A DNA stretch of 64,000 nucleotides from Candidatus Lachnoclostridium pullistercoris (GTDB lineage Bacteria > Bacillota > Clostridia > Lachnospirales > Lachnospiraceae). Shown in pieces: positions 1-8,153 of this stretch. The notes beneath the pieces are model-generated. The model saw only the letters and a program-made list of their open reading frames with translations, searched no databases and was not told the DNA's origin. How positions within the stretch are numbered: position 1 is the first letter of the stretch; every line of letters starts with the position of its first letter. The position numbers and the translations under genes were made by a program. The stretch is taken from the NCBI GenBank assembly GCA_019119775.1, contig DWWL01000007.1, positions 1 to 64,000 on the forward strand, in the 5' to 3' direction.

Positions 1-159
1 CCGAATCTGCACGTAGGTATCTGCGGCGAGCACGGCGGAGATCCGTCTTCCGTAGAGTTCTGCCACAAGATCGGTCTGGACTATGTGTCCTGCTCACCGT
101 TCCGTGTGCCGATCGCAAGACTGGCTGCTGCACAGGCTGCACTGGCTGATGAGAACTAA
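1..159 (+). CDS. ppdK: Pyruvate,phosphate dikinase, C-terminal end (partial)
   Basis: The reading frame enters from the left edge and ends at TAA 157-159. Its 52 residues match the extreme C-terminus of PPDK: the [10 protein letters not shown] stretch, then the [19 protein letters not shown] stretch, which belongs to the PEP/pyruvate-binding barrel and includes the active-site Cys of the family. PPDK interconverts pyruvate and PEP using ATP/AMP and pyrophosphate and is a common glycolytic enzyme in Clostridia. A terminator hairpin follows directly. Only the tail is visible, so start, operon and regulation cannot be judged. Confidence 0.93.
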   Translation, partial: PNLHVGICGEHGGDPSSVEFCHKIGLDYVSCSPFRVPIARLAAAQAALADEN

Positions 160-173
160 TTAAAAATTAAGAT

Positions 174-217
174 AGAGGGGTCCCGCTGCTGAGAAATCAG
201 CGCGGGGCTCTTTCTTT
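174..217 (+). terminator. Rho-independent terminator of ppdK
   Basis: A GC-rich imperfect hairpin (left arm about 179-192, GAAA loop, right arm 197-210) is followed by the T-rich run TTTCTTTATTT at 211-221. It lies 15 bases after the ppdK stop codon. Confidence 0.7.
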
Positions 218-283
218 ATTTAACAGGAAACTTCGTTCCCTGTTAAATAAAAACGCTCCGCGGAGATCGCACTGCGGCGGAAA
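218..283. repeat. Terminator-following repeat, copy 1
   Basis: An inverted repeat ATTTAACAGGAA (218-229) / TTCCCTGTTAAAT (236-248) with a CTTCG-centred loop is followed by a conserved GC-rich stretch to 283. The whole unit is nearly repeated at 57534-57600. It begins directly behind the U-tract of the ppdK terminator. Shorter relatives lie at 346-358 and 18318-18340. Confidence 0.65.
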
Positions 284-318
284 GGAAAATGTCGCTTTCG
301 CGACCCGCCACAGGCGGA

Positions 319-358
319 GAATCCTGCAGAGCAGGATTCTTTCTTGTATAACAGGAAA
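319..358 (+). terminator. Second terminator-like hairpin with the same trailing repeat (copy 2)
   Basis: A perfect 9-bp stem GAATCCTGC (319-327) / GCAGGATTC (331-339) with an AGA loop is followed by TTTCTT (340-345). GTATAACAGGAAA (346-358) comes next, the same module that follows three other terminators in this window. No gene ends immediately upstream, so this may be a relic. The rest of 160-455 holds no other gene or clear promoter. Confidence 0.5.
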
Positions 359-455
359 TTTCTGTGACAGGTTTGAGGCGGAGACGGCTTGCGGGAAGCT
401 GTTCCTGATGGAAGAAAGATATGCAGGAGGATATTTTGGACAGGAGAGAGGCGAA

Positions 456-1397
456 ATGACGGAGAGAGAAGCCTGCCGGATCCTGGGGGTGTCTCCCGGG
501 GCGGAGGAGAGCGAGATCAAGAAGAGATACCGGCAGCGGATGGTGGAGGTTCATCCGGATGGAAGAATGCACCTGGAAAAGCATTACACCAGCTGCGCCC
601 AGGAGATCAATGAGGCCTACGCGGTCTTGAAGAAACGGTCCGCGGAGAAGGCGAAGCGGGAAAAACAGAAGGCGAAGAGAAAGGGACGGCCGGCCTGGGA
701 CGCTCCCGTCAATGAGCATGCCTACCGGGAGCGGGAGATCCTTCACTATGCGGAGGACCGGGAGGGAAATATCCTGGGAAGTTTTCCAGTGGCCAGGGGC
801 AAATATCTGTGGAAGACGGAGGAGGATTTTTCCCTTTTTCTTCTGAGCATTTACCGCTGTGCCGGGGAGATCCTGGATGAGTTTGATGCCTCTTTGAAGA
901 GGAGAAGAAAGGGGCAGAACCGCCAGAAGGTGCATGGGGAGCTGGCTTATCTGCTGGCCCAGCAGTTTATAGACGGGACGGGACTTTTAAAGGAGCTTGC
1001 CAGACTGGAGACGGGAGAAGAAGGGGAGACAGTGTATTATCTGCCGGCGACGGCGGAGCTCTCCGGCGGCAGACCGCTGCCGCCTGGGACGGTCCTCTGT
1101 CCGGCAGGAATGAAGGACCACCGCCTTTATCTGCGGGATCTGTCGGGAAGAGGGATCGGATATCTGTCTTTTCCGGATGACAGGCTGTATTATGTGGTGA
1201 TTCCCCTGCTGGAACAGAGGAGTGCGCAGGTAAAGATCTGCACGGCGGAGAAACCTCTGCCGGGAGGCGGGCGGGCATCGGCTGCCTATCAGCACCTGCA
1301 TCTGTGGCTCCGCCTGCCGCCTGGGGCGGCTGGCCGGATGCCGGAGAATTTAAACCTGGAGATCGAGCGCCTGCTGAGGGAGAGCCGGGCAGATTGA
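456..1397 (+). CDS. J-domain (DnaJ-like) protein of unknown role
   Basis: The protein has 313 residues. Residues 4-60 form a J domain (ACRILGVSPGAEESEIKKRYR) with the diagnostic HPD tripeptide at 33-35, the motif that stimulates DnaK ATPase. A lysine/arginine-rich linker (about 62-82) follows, then about 230 residues I cannot place in a family. There is no G/F region, zinc-finger domain or DnaJ C-terminal domain, so it is not the housekeeping DnaJ. I chose ATG 456 because AGGAGAG at 442-448 precedes it by 7 bases and the J domain starts there; an upstream in-frame ATG at 408 has no ribosome binding site. The gene is monocistronic and converges on the chromate-type transporter genes. Confidence 0.75.
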   Translation: MTEREACRILGVSPGAEESEIKKRYRQRMVEVHPDGRMHLEKHYTSCAQEINEAYAVLKKRSAEKAKREKQKAKRKGRPAWDAPVNEHAYREREILHYAEDREGNILGSFPVARGKYLWKTEEDFSLFLLSIYRCAGEILDEFDASLKRRRKGQNRQKVHGELAYLLAQQFIDGTGLLKELARLETGEEGETVYYLPATAELSGGRPLPPGTVLCPAGMKDHRLYLRDLSGRGIGYLSFPDDRLYYVVIPLLEQRSAQVKICTAEKPLPGGGRASAAYQHLHLWLRLPPGAAGRMPENLNLEIERLLRESRAD

Positions 1398-1441
1398 GCA
1401 CGGGAGCGGGCGGTCTGCTGAGGGATTGGCTGGGGGCGGCG

Positions 1442-2011
1442 TCAGACCGCTCCCAGGATCCAGTAGAGGAGACCGCCGATGATCCCGCTGGAGAGAATGG
1501 CCTTGATCGGGCCCAGCTTCTTTTTCTGCAGCAGAAGGAAGAGGACGAGGGAGAGAAGGAGGGCTGTCCAGTTCGTGCCCGCCAGGGAGATCTCTGACAG
1601 GCCGTTCCACCAGGCGGTGCCTGCCAGGCGGACGGCAGCGGCGATGATCATGGCGACCACAGCCGGACGGAGTCCTTTGAGTACGCCCTGGACTCCTTCC
1701 AGGCTGCGGTATTTGTCGTAGAACCATGAGAGAATGAGAACGATGACCATGGCCGGCAGAATGTAGGAAAAGGTTGCGGTCAGGGTTCCGGGGATGCCGG
1801 CGGTCCTGGTGCCCACAAAGGAAGCGATGTTGATTCCCAGTGGGCCGGGCGTCATTTCTGCGATGGAAATGATGTCCGTGTACTCCCAGTCGGTAAGCCA
1901 GTGCTGTTCAGCCACAACCCGGCTGCGGATCAGTTCCATGGAGGCGTAGCCGCCGCCGAAGCTGAAGAGTCCGAGGAGGAAAAAGGTTTTAAAGAGCTGA
2001 TAGAAGATCAT
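1442..2011 (-). CDS. chrA: Chromate transporter family (ChrA), second half-size subunit
   Basis: A 189-residue hydrophobic protein with about five or six membrane segments. It carries ChrA family signatures: FSFGGGYASMELI near residue 17 and the EMTPGPLGINIASFVG stretch near 52-67. Classical ChrA is a fused ~400-residue protein. Short-chain ChrA proteins occur as pairs, and this one overlaps its partner upstream by 4 bp (ATGA at 2008-2011), so the two are translationally coupled and probably form a heterodimer. Known members export chromate; in anaerobic gut-type Clostridia the true anion is uncertain. The divergent LysR gene at 2795 is the likely regulator. Confidence 0.88.
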   Translation of the reverse strand: MIFYQLFKTFFLLGLFSFGGGYASMELIRSRVVAEQHWLTDWEYTDIISIAEMTPGPLGINIASFVGTRTAGIPGTLTATFSYILPAMVIVLILSWFYDKYRSLEGVQGVLKGLRPAVVAMIIAAAVRLAGTAWWNGLSEISLAGTNWTALLLSLVLFLLLQKKKLGPIKAILSSGIIGGLLYWILGAV

Positions 2012-2613
2012 TTGGATGCACCGTCCTTTCCTGCCTGCTTCTGTTTCATGGCGATCCAGGTGTGGATTCCGCCGATGGTGCCGCAGACAAAGAGCACCAG
2101 GATGATATCTGCGTCAAAGAGGAGGACAGCAGCCACCGCAGCGATGAGCATGATCCAGGTAAAGAGAGAGGCGCCGGAAATGACATTTTCCGTCATGGTG
2201 ACGGAGACATTCATCATGACGGCGGCGACTCCTGCCTGCATTCCCTGCAGAACGACGCTGACCACCGGATTGCTGCGGAACTGCGTGTAGAATACGGAGA
2301 TGACGCTCAGGATGATCATGGGAGGAAGAACGGTTCCCACGGCGGTAAAGATGGCTCCCAGAGGTCCGCAGACGCGGTAGCCGATCATGATGGAGGTGTT
2401 GACAGACATCACTCCCGGGCAGGACTGGGCGATGGCGGTCAGGTCCATTACCTCATTCTGATCTACCCATCCCAGCTCCTCGACAAATTTTTTCTGCAGG
2501 AGAGAGATGATGACCATTCCGCCTCCGAAGGTGCAGGCGCTGATCACAAAGCATGTTTTAAACAGGGTCCAGAGCCTGTTTGTGTTTTTGACAAGTTTGA
2601 CGGATGTTTCCAT
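2008..2613 (-). CDS. chrA: Chromate transporter family (ChrA), first half-size subunit
   Basis: 201 residues, again a single ChrA domain: SACTFGGGMVIISLLQKKF near residues 25-43 and AIAQSCPGVMSVNTSIMIG near 65-83, equivalent to the TPGP region of its partner but with a degenerate CPG. About six membrane segments are predicted by hydrophobicity. The ribosome binding site is AAAGGAG, 12 bases before ATG 2613. It is first in a two-gene unit with the 1442-2011 gene and divergent from the LysR regulator. The probable role is anion (chromate/sulfate-like) export; the substrate is inferred from the family only. Confidence 0.88.
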   Translation of the reverse strand: METSVKLVKNTNRLWTLFKTCFVISACTFGGGMVIISLLQKKFVEELGWVDQNEVMDLTAIAQSCPGVMSVNTSIMIGYRVCGPLGAIFTAVGTVLPPMIILSVISVFYTQFRSNPVVSVVLQGMQAGVAAVMMNVSVTMTENVISGASLFTWIMLIAAVAAVLLFDADIILVLFVCGTIGGIHTWIAMKQKQAGKDGASK

Positions 2614-2794
2614 AGTATTAAAATGCTCCTTTCATTTCTGCCGGCAGGGAATCTCCCGGACATGGCTGCATGGATGTTCGGCGGCTGCCGCAGTGCAGGC
2701 GGCTGCCTCGGAAATCTTGAATATTTTCCCGGGCGGCTTTATAATAGTTCCAGAATACGGCTGCGGAAGCGGCCGCAGAGAGGAGGAGGCAGGG

Positions 2795-3694
2795 GTGAAA
2801 CTGACCCAGCTTAAGTATTTTCAGGCGGTATGCCGCTGCGGGAACCTGACCCGGGCGTCCAGAGAACTTCACATTTCCCAGTCCAGCCTTTCGGAGGCCA
2901 TAAGAGAGCTGGAGGAGGAGTTTGGAGTCCTGCTGTTTTACCGGCTGAGCCGCGGGCTGGCGCTGACCAAGGAGGGGGAATATTTTCTCCAGGAGATCAA
3001 CGGGCTTTTGGAGCACGCAGATCAGGTGGCAGAGCATATGAATGCCTTAAAGAGTACGGGGCAGACTGTCACGCTGGGCGTGCCGCCCATGATCAGCGTG
3101 CTGCTGTTTCCCCGGCTGCTGGCCTTGTTTCAGAAATCTTTTCCCGGGGCCCGGCTGCTGGCGGAGGAAGGAGGCAGTCTGGTCAATGAGGCCAGGGTGG
3201 CGGACGGAACCCTGGACGCGGCGGTGATCTCCTGCAGCGGGGATTCACTTCCGGAGCTCAGCTATCAGGTGCTGTGTACCCTGAAAATCTGTTTTTTCGT
3301 CAGCCGGAAAAATCCTCTGGCCCGGAAGGAATGTCTGCGCATAGCGGACATAGGGGAAACGCCGCTGGCTCTTCTGGGGGAAGATTCCTTTCTCACCAGC
3401 TGCATCAGCCGCCATTTTGAGGCTCAGGGGCTGACGCCAAACGTGGTGCTAAACACGAACCAGCTGGCGGCGGTGGGGCAGATCGTCCGGGATGGAACGG
3501 CGGCTGCCTTTCTCTTTCAGGGCGTCCTGCCGGAGGAGGATGAGACAGCTGTTCTCCCAGTGGAAGATCTTCCTCCTGTCTCGGTCTGCCTGATCTGGAA
3601 CGAGGCGCGGAGACTGCCGCCCTGTGCCGCCCGTTTTATCCGCATGGTGAAGGGGGCCGGCGGCTCTCTTGCCGCGGGACTTTCTACAGATTGA
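2795..3694 (+). CDS. LysR-family transcriptional regulator
   Basis: 299 residues. The N-terminal winged helix-turn-helix shows the family pattern (LKYFQAVCRCGNLTRASRELHISQSSLSEAIRELE, residues about 5-39), followed by a periplasmic-binding-protein-like effector domain. The GTG at 2795 is chosen because AGGAGGAGG at 2781-2789 sits just ahead and the HTH begins within five codons; the reading frame is open further upstream without a start signal. It is divergent from the ChrA pair, which it probably controls. The effector is unknown. Confidence 0.88.
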   Translation: MKLTQLKYFQAVCRCGNLTRASRELHISQSSLSEAIRELEEEFGVLLFYRLSRGLALTKEGEYFLQEINGLLEHADQVAEHMNALKSTGQTVTLGVPPMISVLLFPRLLALFQKSFPGARLLAEEGGSLVNEARVADGTLDAAVISCSGDSLPELSYQVLCTLKICFFVSRKNPLARKECLRIADIGETPLALLGEDSFLTSCISRHFEAQGLTPNVVLNTNQLAAVGQIVRDGTAAAFLFQGVLPEEDETAVLPVEDLPPVSVCLIWNEARRLPPCAARFIRMVKGAGGSLAAGLSTD

Positions 3695-4009
3695 TTGTAA
3701 GGCGGCGGGCGGGAAAAATCCAATAGAAAAATCAGAAGGGTGATTCGGAAAAACCGAAAGAGGGAGGCGGGGCAGAGCCGGGAAAAGCGGAGCAGAGTAA
3801 AGGGGAAGGCTTTGAAAAGAAGGGGAGCAGAAGCAAGAGGAAGGCTATGAAAAGAAGGGGAGCGGATGAGAGCGGAGGCAAGGGGAATATTCCGGAAATG
3901 AGCGAAACAGAGGGGACTCAGAAGAATAAAAGAATAAACAAAAAGCCCGGCCGGCGGCTGAGGCCGGCGCGGGCAGATATTTGTCAGGCATAGATATGCC
4001 GGGCTTTTG
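3695..4009. other. Intergenic region, purine-rich, between convergent genes
   Basis: No gene was seen. The first 200 bases are strongly A/G-rich on the + strand and contain a 24-bp imperfect direct repeat (3805-3828 and 3840-3863, one mismatch, 35 bp apart). From about 3940 a GC-rich inverted repeat (AAAAGCCCGGCCGGCGGC ... GCCGGCGCGGGC) precedes the end of the leftward operon and probably acts as its terminator. Confidence 0.5.
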
Positions 4010-5377
4010 TCAGAGTGACAGTCCTTTTACATACAGATCATAGGCGTTGAGGCCGGACAGATCCACATCCTTTAAGGTGACGGGCTGCCCTTTTTTCACG
4101 TCGTTTAACAGGACTGCCTTGTTGAGGAGATAGAAAGGAGCGGCGTCGGAGGCGTTCTCCCTCTCTAAAAGCTGGGGAGTGAGGCCGTCGATGGAGTGGT
4201 GGTGGCCCTGCACGGACAGTGCCGTTCCTTTGGGAAGATCGCGGTCGGCCACGCCTGCCATGATCGTCACCTGGCGGCATTCCGGATGGCAGCCTGCGCC
4301 CAGGAAATCGCCTTCCAGAATGGATGCGGGAGTCTCCATGCCCATATAGTGGTAGGGGTAGTAGATGCAGGCGTATTTGCCGTTCTTGCTCATCACATGG
4401 CCCTTGCCCTTTAAAATATCCCACATTTTCTCGTTTTCACATCTGACAATGATAAATTCGCCGCCGCAGAAGCTGGCCTCGTCAGACTCTCTCAGGTTGT
4501 AGAATACGTCCACCACGCCTGTTTTTTTGAGAATGCCTCCGTCTTCCTCAGGAATGAAGATGTTTGCCAGCTCGCTGATCTTGGCGATGGGGTAGTGGAG
4601 GAAGGGGCAGGCGGGAACCAGGCCGGTTACGTTGGACACCAGGTTCATCTCGCAGAGGTCGGCGGAGATCACGCCCAGATATTTCTCCAGCAGCTTTCTG
4701 CGGGCATCCAGAGTTTCACGGCCTTTATAGCGCCAGCAGTCCATCAGCTGAGGCAGGGATTCGGAGGGGGTGGAGCCGTCGGTGTAGGTGAACATTCCGC
4801 TCTCTCTGTCCCACACGAAGTCGTACTCGCTGGATTTGCCGGCGCAGATCACTTCCAGGCCCAAAAGTTTTGCCCAGGAGTAAAGGTCCAGGAGGTTGCG
4901 GGGCTGGTCGCCGTTTACCAGGGCGTAGACCGCTCCGTGCTCCGCGGCTACCTGGTTTAAGATGGGGCCGCACACGCTGTCAGTTTCTTTGGAGACCATG
5001 TAGACGTTGATGCCTTTTTTCAGGGCGATGAGAGCGGCATCGGAGCTGACGGCAGTGTTGCCGGTGCACTCCACCATGGCGGTGATGCCGCATTCCATCA
5101 CCAGCCGGTAATCGCTGACGATGAGAACAGCATCCTCAGGGGCCTTTGCGATGGCGTCCAGATCCTGACAGATGACGATCTGGTCTTCTGTGTAGCCCAC
5201 TTCTTTTAACACTTCCATGCACTCATTGGTGTGTCTGGAGCAGATGACCCGGAGTTTCATATTCTTTACTTTGGGGATCTGAGCCAGAAGCGTGTAGCCG
5301 TAGCCCTTCGTGGCGCCGATGATGCCTACCTTTGATACTTTTCCTTCTTTGTTGATCCATAAATTTGTATAATCCAT
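4010..5377 (-). CDS. Homoserine-dehydrogenase-like NAD(P)-binding oxidoreductase with C-terminal SAF domain (COG4091-like)
   Basis: 455 residues. A Rossmann nucleotide-binding fold starts at residue 17 (VGIIGATKGYGYTLLAQI; not the canonical GxGxxG). A central domain resembles the homoserine dehydrogenase catalytic region (MVECTGNTAVSSDAALIALKKGINVYMVSKE). The C-terminus has SAF-like features (PKGTALSVQGHHH, then VTLKDVDLSGLNAYDLYVKGLSL). It is not the biosynthetic homoserine dehydrogenase, which lies at 22596. It is the last gene of a leftward sigma-54 unit with a GntP permease and a zinc dehydrogenase, so it probably acts on an acid sugar or a derivative. The reaction is unknown. The ribosome binding site AAAGGAGC precedes ATG 5377. 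Confidence 0.75.
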   Translation of the reverse strand: MDYTNLWINKEGKVSKVGIIGATKGYGYTLLAQIPKVKNMKLRVICSRHTNECMEVLKEVGYTEDQIVICQDLDAIAKAPEDAVLIVSDYRLVMECGITAMVECTGNTAVSSDAALIALKKGINVYMVSKETDSVCGPILNQVAAEHGAVYALVNGDQPRNLLDLYSWAKLLGLEVICAGKSSEYDFVWDRESGMFTYTDGSTPSESLPQLMDCWRYKGRETLDARRKLLEKYLGVISADLCEMNLVSNVTGLVPACPFLHYPIAKISELANIFIPEEDGGILKKTGVVDVFYNLRESDEASFCGGEFIIVRCENEKMWDILKGKGHVMSKNGKYACIYYPYHYMGMETPASILEGDFLGAGCHPECRQVTIMAGVADRDLPKGTALSVQGHHHSIDGLTPQLLERENASDAAPFYLLNKAVLLNDVKKGQPVTLKDVDLSGLNAYDLYVKGLSL

Positions 5378-5416
5378 ACAGTTTGCAGCTCCTTTCTGAA
5401 AAATGGAAGTCCGGAG

Positions 5417-6406
5417 TTAAGGCCGGAATACGATCTTGATGGCGGCGTCATCCTTGTCCGCCAGGTCAAAGCCGGCTTTGATGTCGGCCAGAGCGAATTC
5501 ATTGGTGATCAGAGGCTTGATCTTAACTGAGCCCTGGATGATGGGGCGGAGAGTGTCGGGAACCCACACGTAGCGCTGCTGCCAGGTGTGGTGTACCAGA
5601 CAGGTGTTGACAAATTCCAGTCCGTCGTCATGCCACCGGCTGATATTTAAGGTGATGGGGGTCGTCACCCAGCTGTAAAACACGAATTTTCCATTGTGGC
5701 GGATCATGGCGCTGGCGGCATTGAAGGAATCGGCAGTGCCGGCGGCCTCGACCACCACGTCGGCGCCGCGGCCTCCGGTCAGGGCTTTTACTTTCGCAAC
5801 CGGGTCCTCCTCCCGGGAATTGATCACGATATCTGCGCCGAGAGATTTGGCCAGGTCCAGTTTCCCTTCCAGCACGTCAACCAGGATCACCTGGTAAGCT
5901 CCTTTTAATTTGGAGCACTGGGCAATGATCTGTCCGGCGTAGCCGCCGCCCATGACCACCACAGTATCTCCCAGTTGAACGCCGGTGTTTAAGCCGGAAT
6001 ACATGGCGCAGCAGGTGGGTTCTCCCAGAGCGGCGATGTCCATGTCAAGTCCCTCGGGAACAGGCTGGAGCTGAAAGGCTTTTGATTTGAAATAGTCGGC
6101 GAAATTGTTGTTCCAGCCAAAGGCCATGACCTTGTCGCCCACTTTGTAGTCGCTTACCCGGCTTCCCACAGCCACTACCGTGCCGCCGCTCTCGTGGCCC
6201 AGCAGGAACGGAAATTCCGGTGGCTGGCGGAACTCAGCGGTCTGAGGCGGCATAAAACCGCGGTAGAAGCTCTTGTCAGAGCCGCAGATCCCCATGAGGT
6301 GATTTTTGACAATAATATCGTCCTCGCCGCATTCCAGCTCCCGCTCGATCAGTTCGATGTCGTAGGCCTTATTTAAGCGGGCCGCTCTTGTAACAAATTT
6401 TTCCAT
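5417..6406 (-). CDS. Zinc-dependent alcohol dehydrogenase (MDR family)
   Basis: 329 residues. The catalytic zinc site shows CGSD (Cys about 42), the GHE motif (LLGHESGGTV) and a following Glu (ALGEPTCC). The Cys4 structural-zinc loop normally found after the GHE motif is absent. The nucleotide-binding glycine motif is VVMGGGYAGQ near residue 152, followed by an acidic VDV end of beta-2, which suggests NAD(H). It lies 39 bp after the permease gene and ahead of the SAF-domain dehydrogenase. Inference: it oxidises a hydroxyl of the imported acid sugar, the step that LtnD/DenD-type enzymes perform in described tetronate pathways. The AGGAGG ribosome binding site precedes ATG 6406. Confidence 0.85.
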   Translation of the reverse strand: MEKFVTRAARLNKAYDIELIERELECGEDDIIVKNHLMGICGSDKSFYRGFMPPQTAEFRQPPEFPFLLGHESGGTVVAVGSRVSDYKVGDKVMAFGWNNNFADYFKSKAFQLQPVPEGLDMDIAALGEPTCCAMYSGLNTGVQLGDTVVVMGGGYAGQIIAQCSKLKGAYQVILVDVLEGKLDLAKSLGADIVINSREEDPVAKVKALTGGRGADVVVEAAGTADSFNAASAMIRHNGKFVFYSWVTTPITLNISRWHDDGLEFVNTCLVHHTWQQRYVWVPDTLRPIIQGSVKIKPLITNEFALADIKAGFDLADKDDAAIKIVFRP

Positions 6407-6512
6407 ATTGTAACCTCCTGAATGGCGGCAGGTCCTGAGAAACGGGATTTTTCAGGTTCCCTTCTGCGGACGCGCCGCCGATAATGGTGAGAGAATAATA
6501 GCTGGTTCCGGA

Positions 6513-7838
6513 TCAGACGATGTGCAGGGCCACCAGAAGGCAGGTCACTGCAGCGCCCACAAAGCCGGCTACGGTAGAAGCGCCGCCCACGGCGCGGATG
6601 CCCTGTTTCACATCCATGTTGGACATGGAGACAGTTACCCAGAAACCTGAGGAGTTGGCGTGCTTGAACATCAGAGCGCCGGTTCCGCAGGCCAGGAAGG
6701 CGGCTACCGGGGAGATCCCCAGAGTCTCCAGCATGGGCTGCATGAGAGCGGCGGAGGTCATAACTCCCAGGGAGTTGGAACCGGTCACCACATGGATGAT
6801 GGCAGCCATGATAATGGGGATCAGGATGGGCGGGAAGGAAGAGGCCACAACCAGCTCGGCGATCTTGTCAGCTACGCCCGCATTCTTTACAAAGGTGGCC
6901 AGAGCGCCGCCCATACCGGTTACGATAATAGGCATGGCAGCGGCGGTGATGCCCTCGTCCACCCAGTCGTTCAATACTTTTTTCGTTTTCCACTCTTTTC
7001 CGGTCAGCAGAAGAGAGAGGATGCAGCCGGTGAACAGGGCGGCCAGGGGACTTCCGATAAAGGAGCAGAAGTCTGCTGCCGGAGTTCCGGGGATGATCAC
7101 GGAGGCTGCGGTGTTGATGAAGATCAGAAACAGGGGGAACACGATGGGCAGCAGGGATTTCGTCAGGGACGGAAGCTGCATGGTCTCGTGCTCAGCCGCT
7201 GATTTTAAGAATTCTTCCTTCGGGGAGACAGGAGTCTTTAAGGTCAGGCAGTAAAGGGTGGCTGCGATGACGCTGGGGATGGATACGATGGCGCCCCAGA
7301 GAATGGCCTGTCCCAGAGGAACATTTAACAGAGCGGCCGCGGACACCGGTCCGGGAGTCGGGGGAACTAAAGAAGCAGTTACCAGAGCGCCCAGATAGAG
7401 AGCGGTGCCGTAGCACATCATGGATTTTTTCGTCTGTACAGCCAGCAGGGAAACGATAGGGATCAGAAGGATCACCACAGTGTCAGCCCAGATCGGGATT
7501 CCCAGGATGGCGGAGCTTAAGGCGATGGCCCAGATAATATGTTTTTCGCCTACCAGATTGATGGCCCATTTGGTGATGCGGACAGCAGCGCCTGTCTTTT
7601 CCAGGACAGTTCCCATGGTGCAGCCGAGGAAGATAACGATGGCCACATCTTCGATGGTGCTGGCAAAGCCGCCGTTGATGGCTCCCTCAATTTCCGACCA
7701 GGGAGTTTTGAGGGCGACAGCCAGGATCATGGCTGCGATCAGAATGCCGAATGCCGCGTTGACCTTGCATTTGGAGATCAGCACGATCATCAGCAGGATC
7801 ACAACAGCAAAGACGATAAGTACGTATGAAGTTGACAT
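6513..7838 (-). CDS. GntP-family gluconate/acid-sugar:H+ symporter
   Basis: 441 residues, normal length for GntP, with about 12 to 14 hydrophobic segments. Family signatures include PIWADTVVILLIP and ASLVPPTPGPVSAAALL. It imports a sugar acid across the cytoplasmic membrane. It is the first gene of the leftward arm; the sigma-54 promoter at 7939-7955 is about 100 bp upstream of the ATG, and GGGAGGG serves as ribosome binding site. With the dehydrogenases behind it and the tetronate kinase/decarboxylase on the other arm, a four-carbon sugar acid is the likely substrate, which is inference from context. A second GntP paralogue lies at 24120-25496. Confidence 0.9.
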   Translation of the reverse strand: MSTSYVLIVFAVVILLMIVLISKCKVNAAFGILIAAMILAVALKTPWSEIEGAINGGFASTIEDVAIVIFLGCTMGTVLEKTGAAVRITKWAINLVGEKHIIWAIALSSAILGIPIWADTVVILLIPIVSLLAVQTKKSMMCYGTALYLGALVTASLVPPTPGPVSAAALLNVPLGQAILWGAIVSIPSVIAATLYCLTLKTPVSPKEEFLKSAAEHETMQLPSLTKSLLPIVFPLFLIFINTAASVIIPGTPAADFCSFIGSPLAALFTGCILSLLLTGKEWKTKKVLNDWVDEGITAAAMPIIVTGMGGALATFVKNAGVADKIAELVVASSFPPILIPIIMAAIIHVVTGSNSLGVMTSAALMQPMLETLGISPVAAFLACGTGALMFKHANSSGFWVTVSMSNMDVKQGIRAVGGASTVAGFVGAAVTCLLVALHIV

Positions 7839-7938
7839 AAACCAACCCTCCCATAATTAGTGTTCCGCGGACCCTGGGAGAGATGCCGGCAGAATTCTCA
7901 GATTCCCAGAGACGCGGACGTTTGATACTCCCTTTTAC

Positions 7939-7955
7939 AGCAAAAGTTGTGCCAG
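7939..7955 (-). promoter_or_regulatory. Sigma-54 (-24/-12) promoter of the permease/dehydrogenase arm
   Basis: Read on the minus strand, CTGGCACAACTTTTGCT matches the sigma-54 consensus TGGCACNNNNNTTGCW at every fixed position. It lies about 100 bp upstream of the GntP start. It is dependent on an activator of the kind encoded next door at 8154-10043. Confidence 0.85.
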
Positions 7956-8088
7956 AATTATAAAAGTTGTGAGAAAAAAATTATAAAAAACAGATAAATT
8001 CAGCAAAGAATAAGGAAAAAGAGGGAGGGCACCGCCGGGCGGGAGAGAACGTGATTTTCTGCCTGAGGGCAGGAAAATGATGCAGATG

Positions 8089-8115
8089 GTGCAACAGATG
8101 GGGAATAGTGCAACA
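8089..8115. promoter_or_regulatory. Paired GTGCAACA boxes, probable upstream activating sites
   Basis: GTGCAACA occurs at 8089-8096 and again at 8108-8115, 19 bp apart start to start, about 135-160 bp upstream of the sigma-54 promoter at 7939. The same core, in either orientation, recurs near the other sigma-54 promoter (10076-10121). Position and recurrence fit enhancer sites of the PrpR-type activator; this is inference. The rest of the 7839-8153 gap holds no gene. Confidence 0.6.
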
Positions 8116-8153
8116 TTCTGCATCAAAAAGGCTGCCGGGGAGAGGTGCAGGGA

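Noticed and set aside
197..520. Small minus-strand frame sharing a peptide with a frame at 57199-57744
   Set aside because: The shared peptide is the translation of the terminator-following repeat, not evidence of homologous proteins.
2062..2814. 250-codon open frame antisense to chrA
   Set aside because: Shadow of the ChrA coding sequence with biased Asp/His/Gly content.
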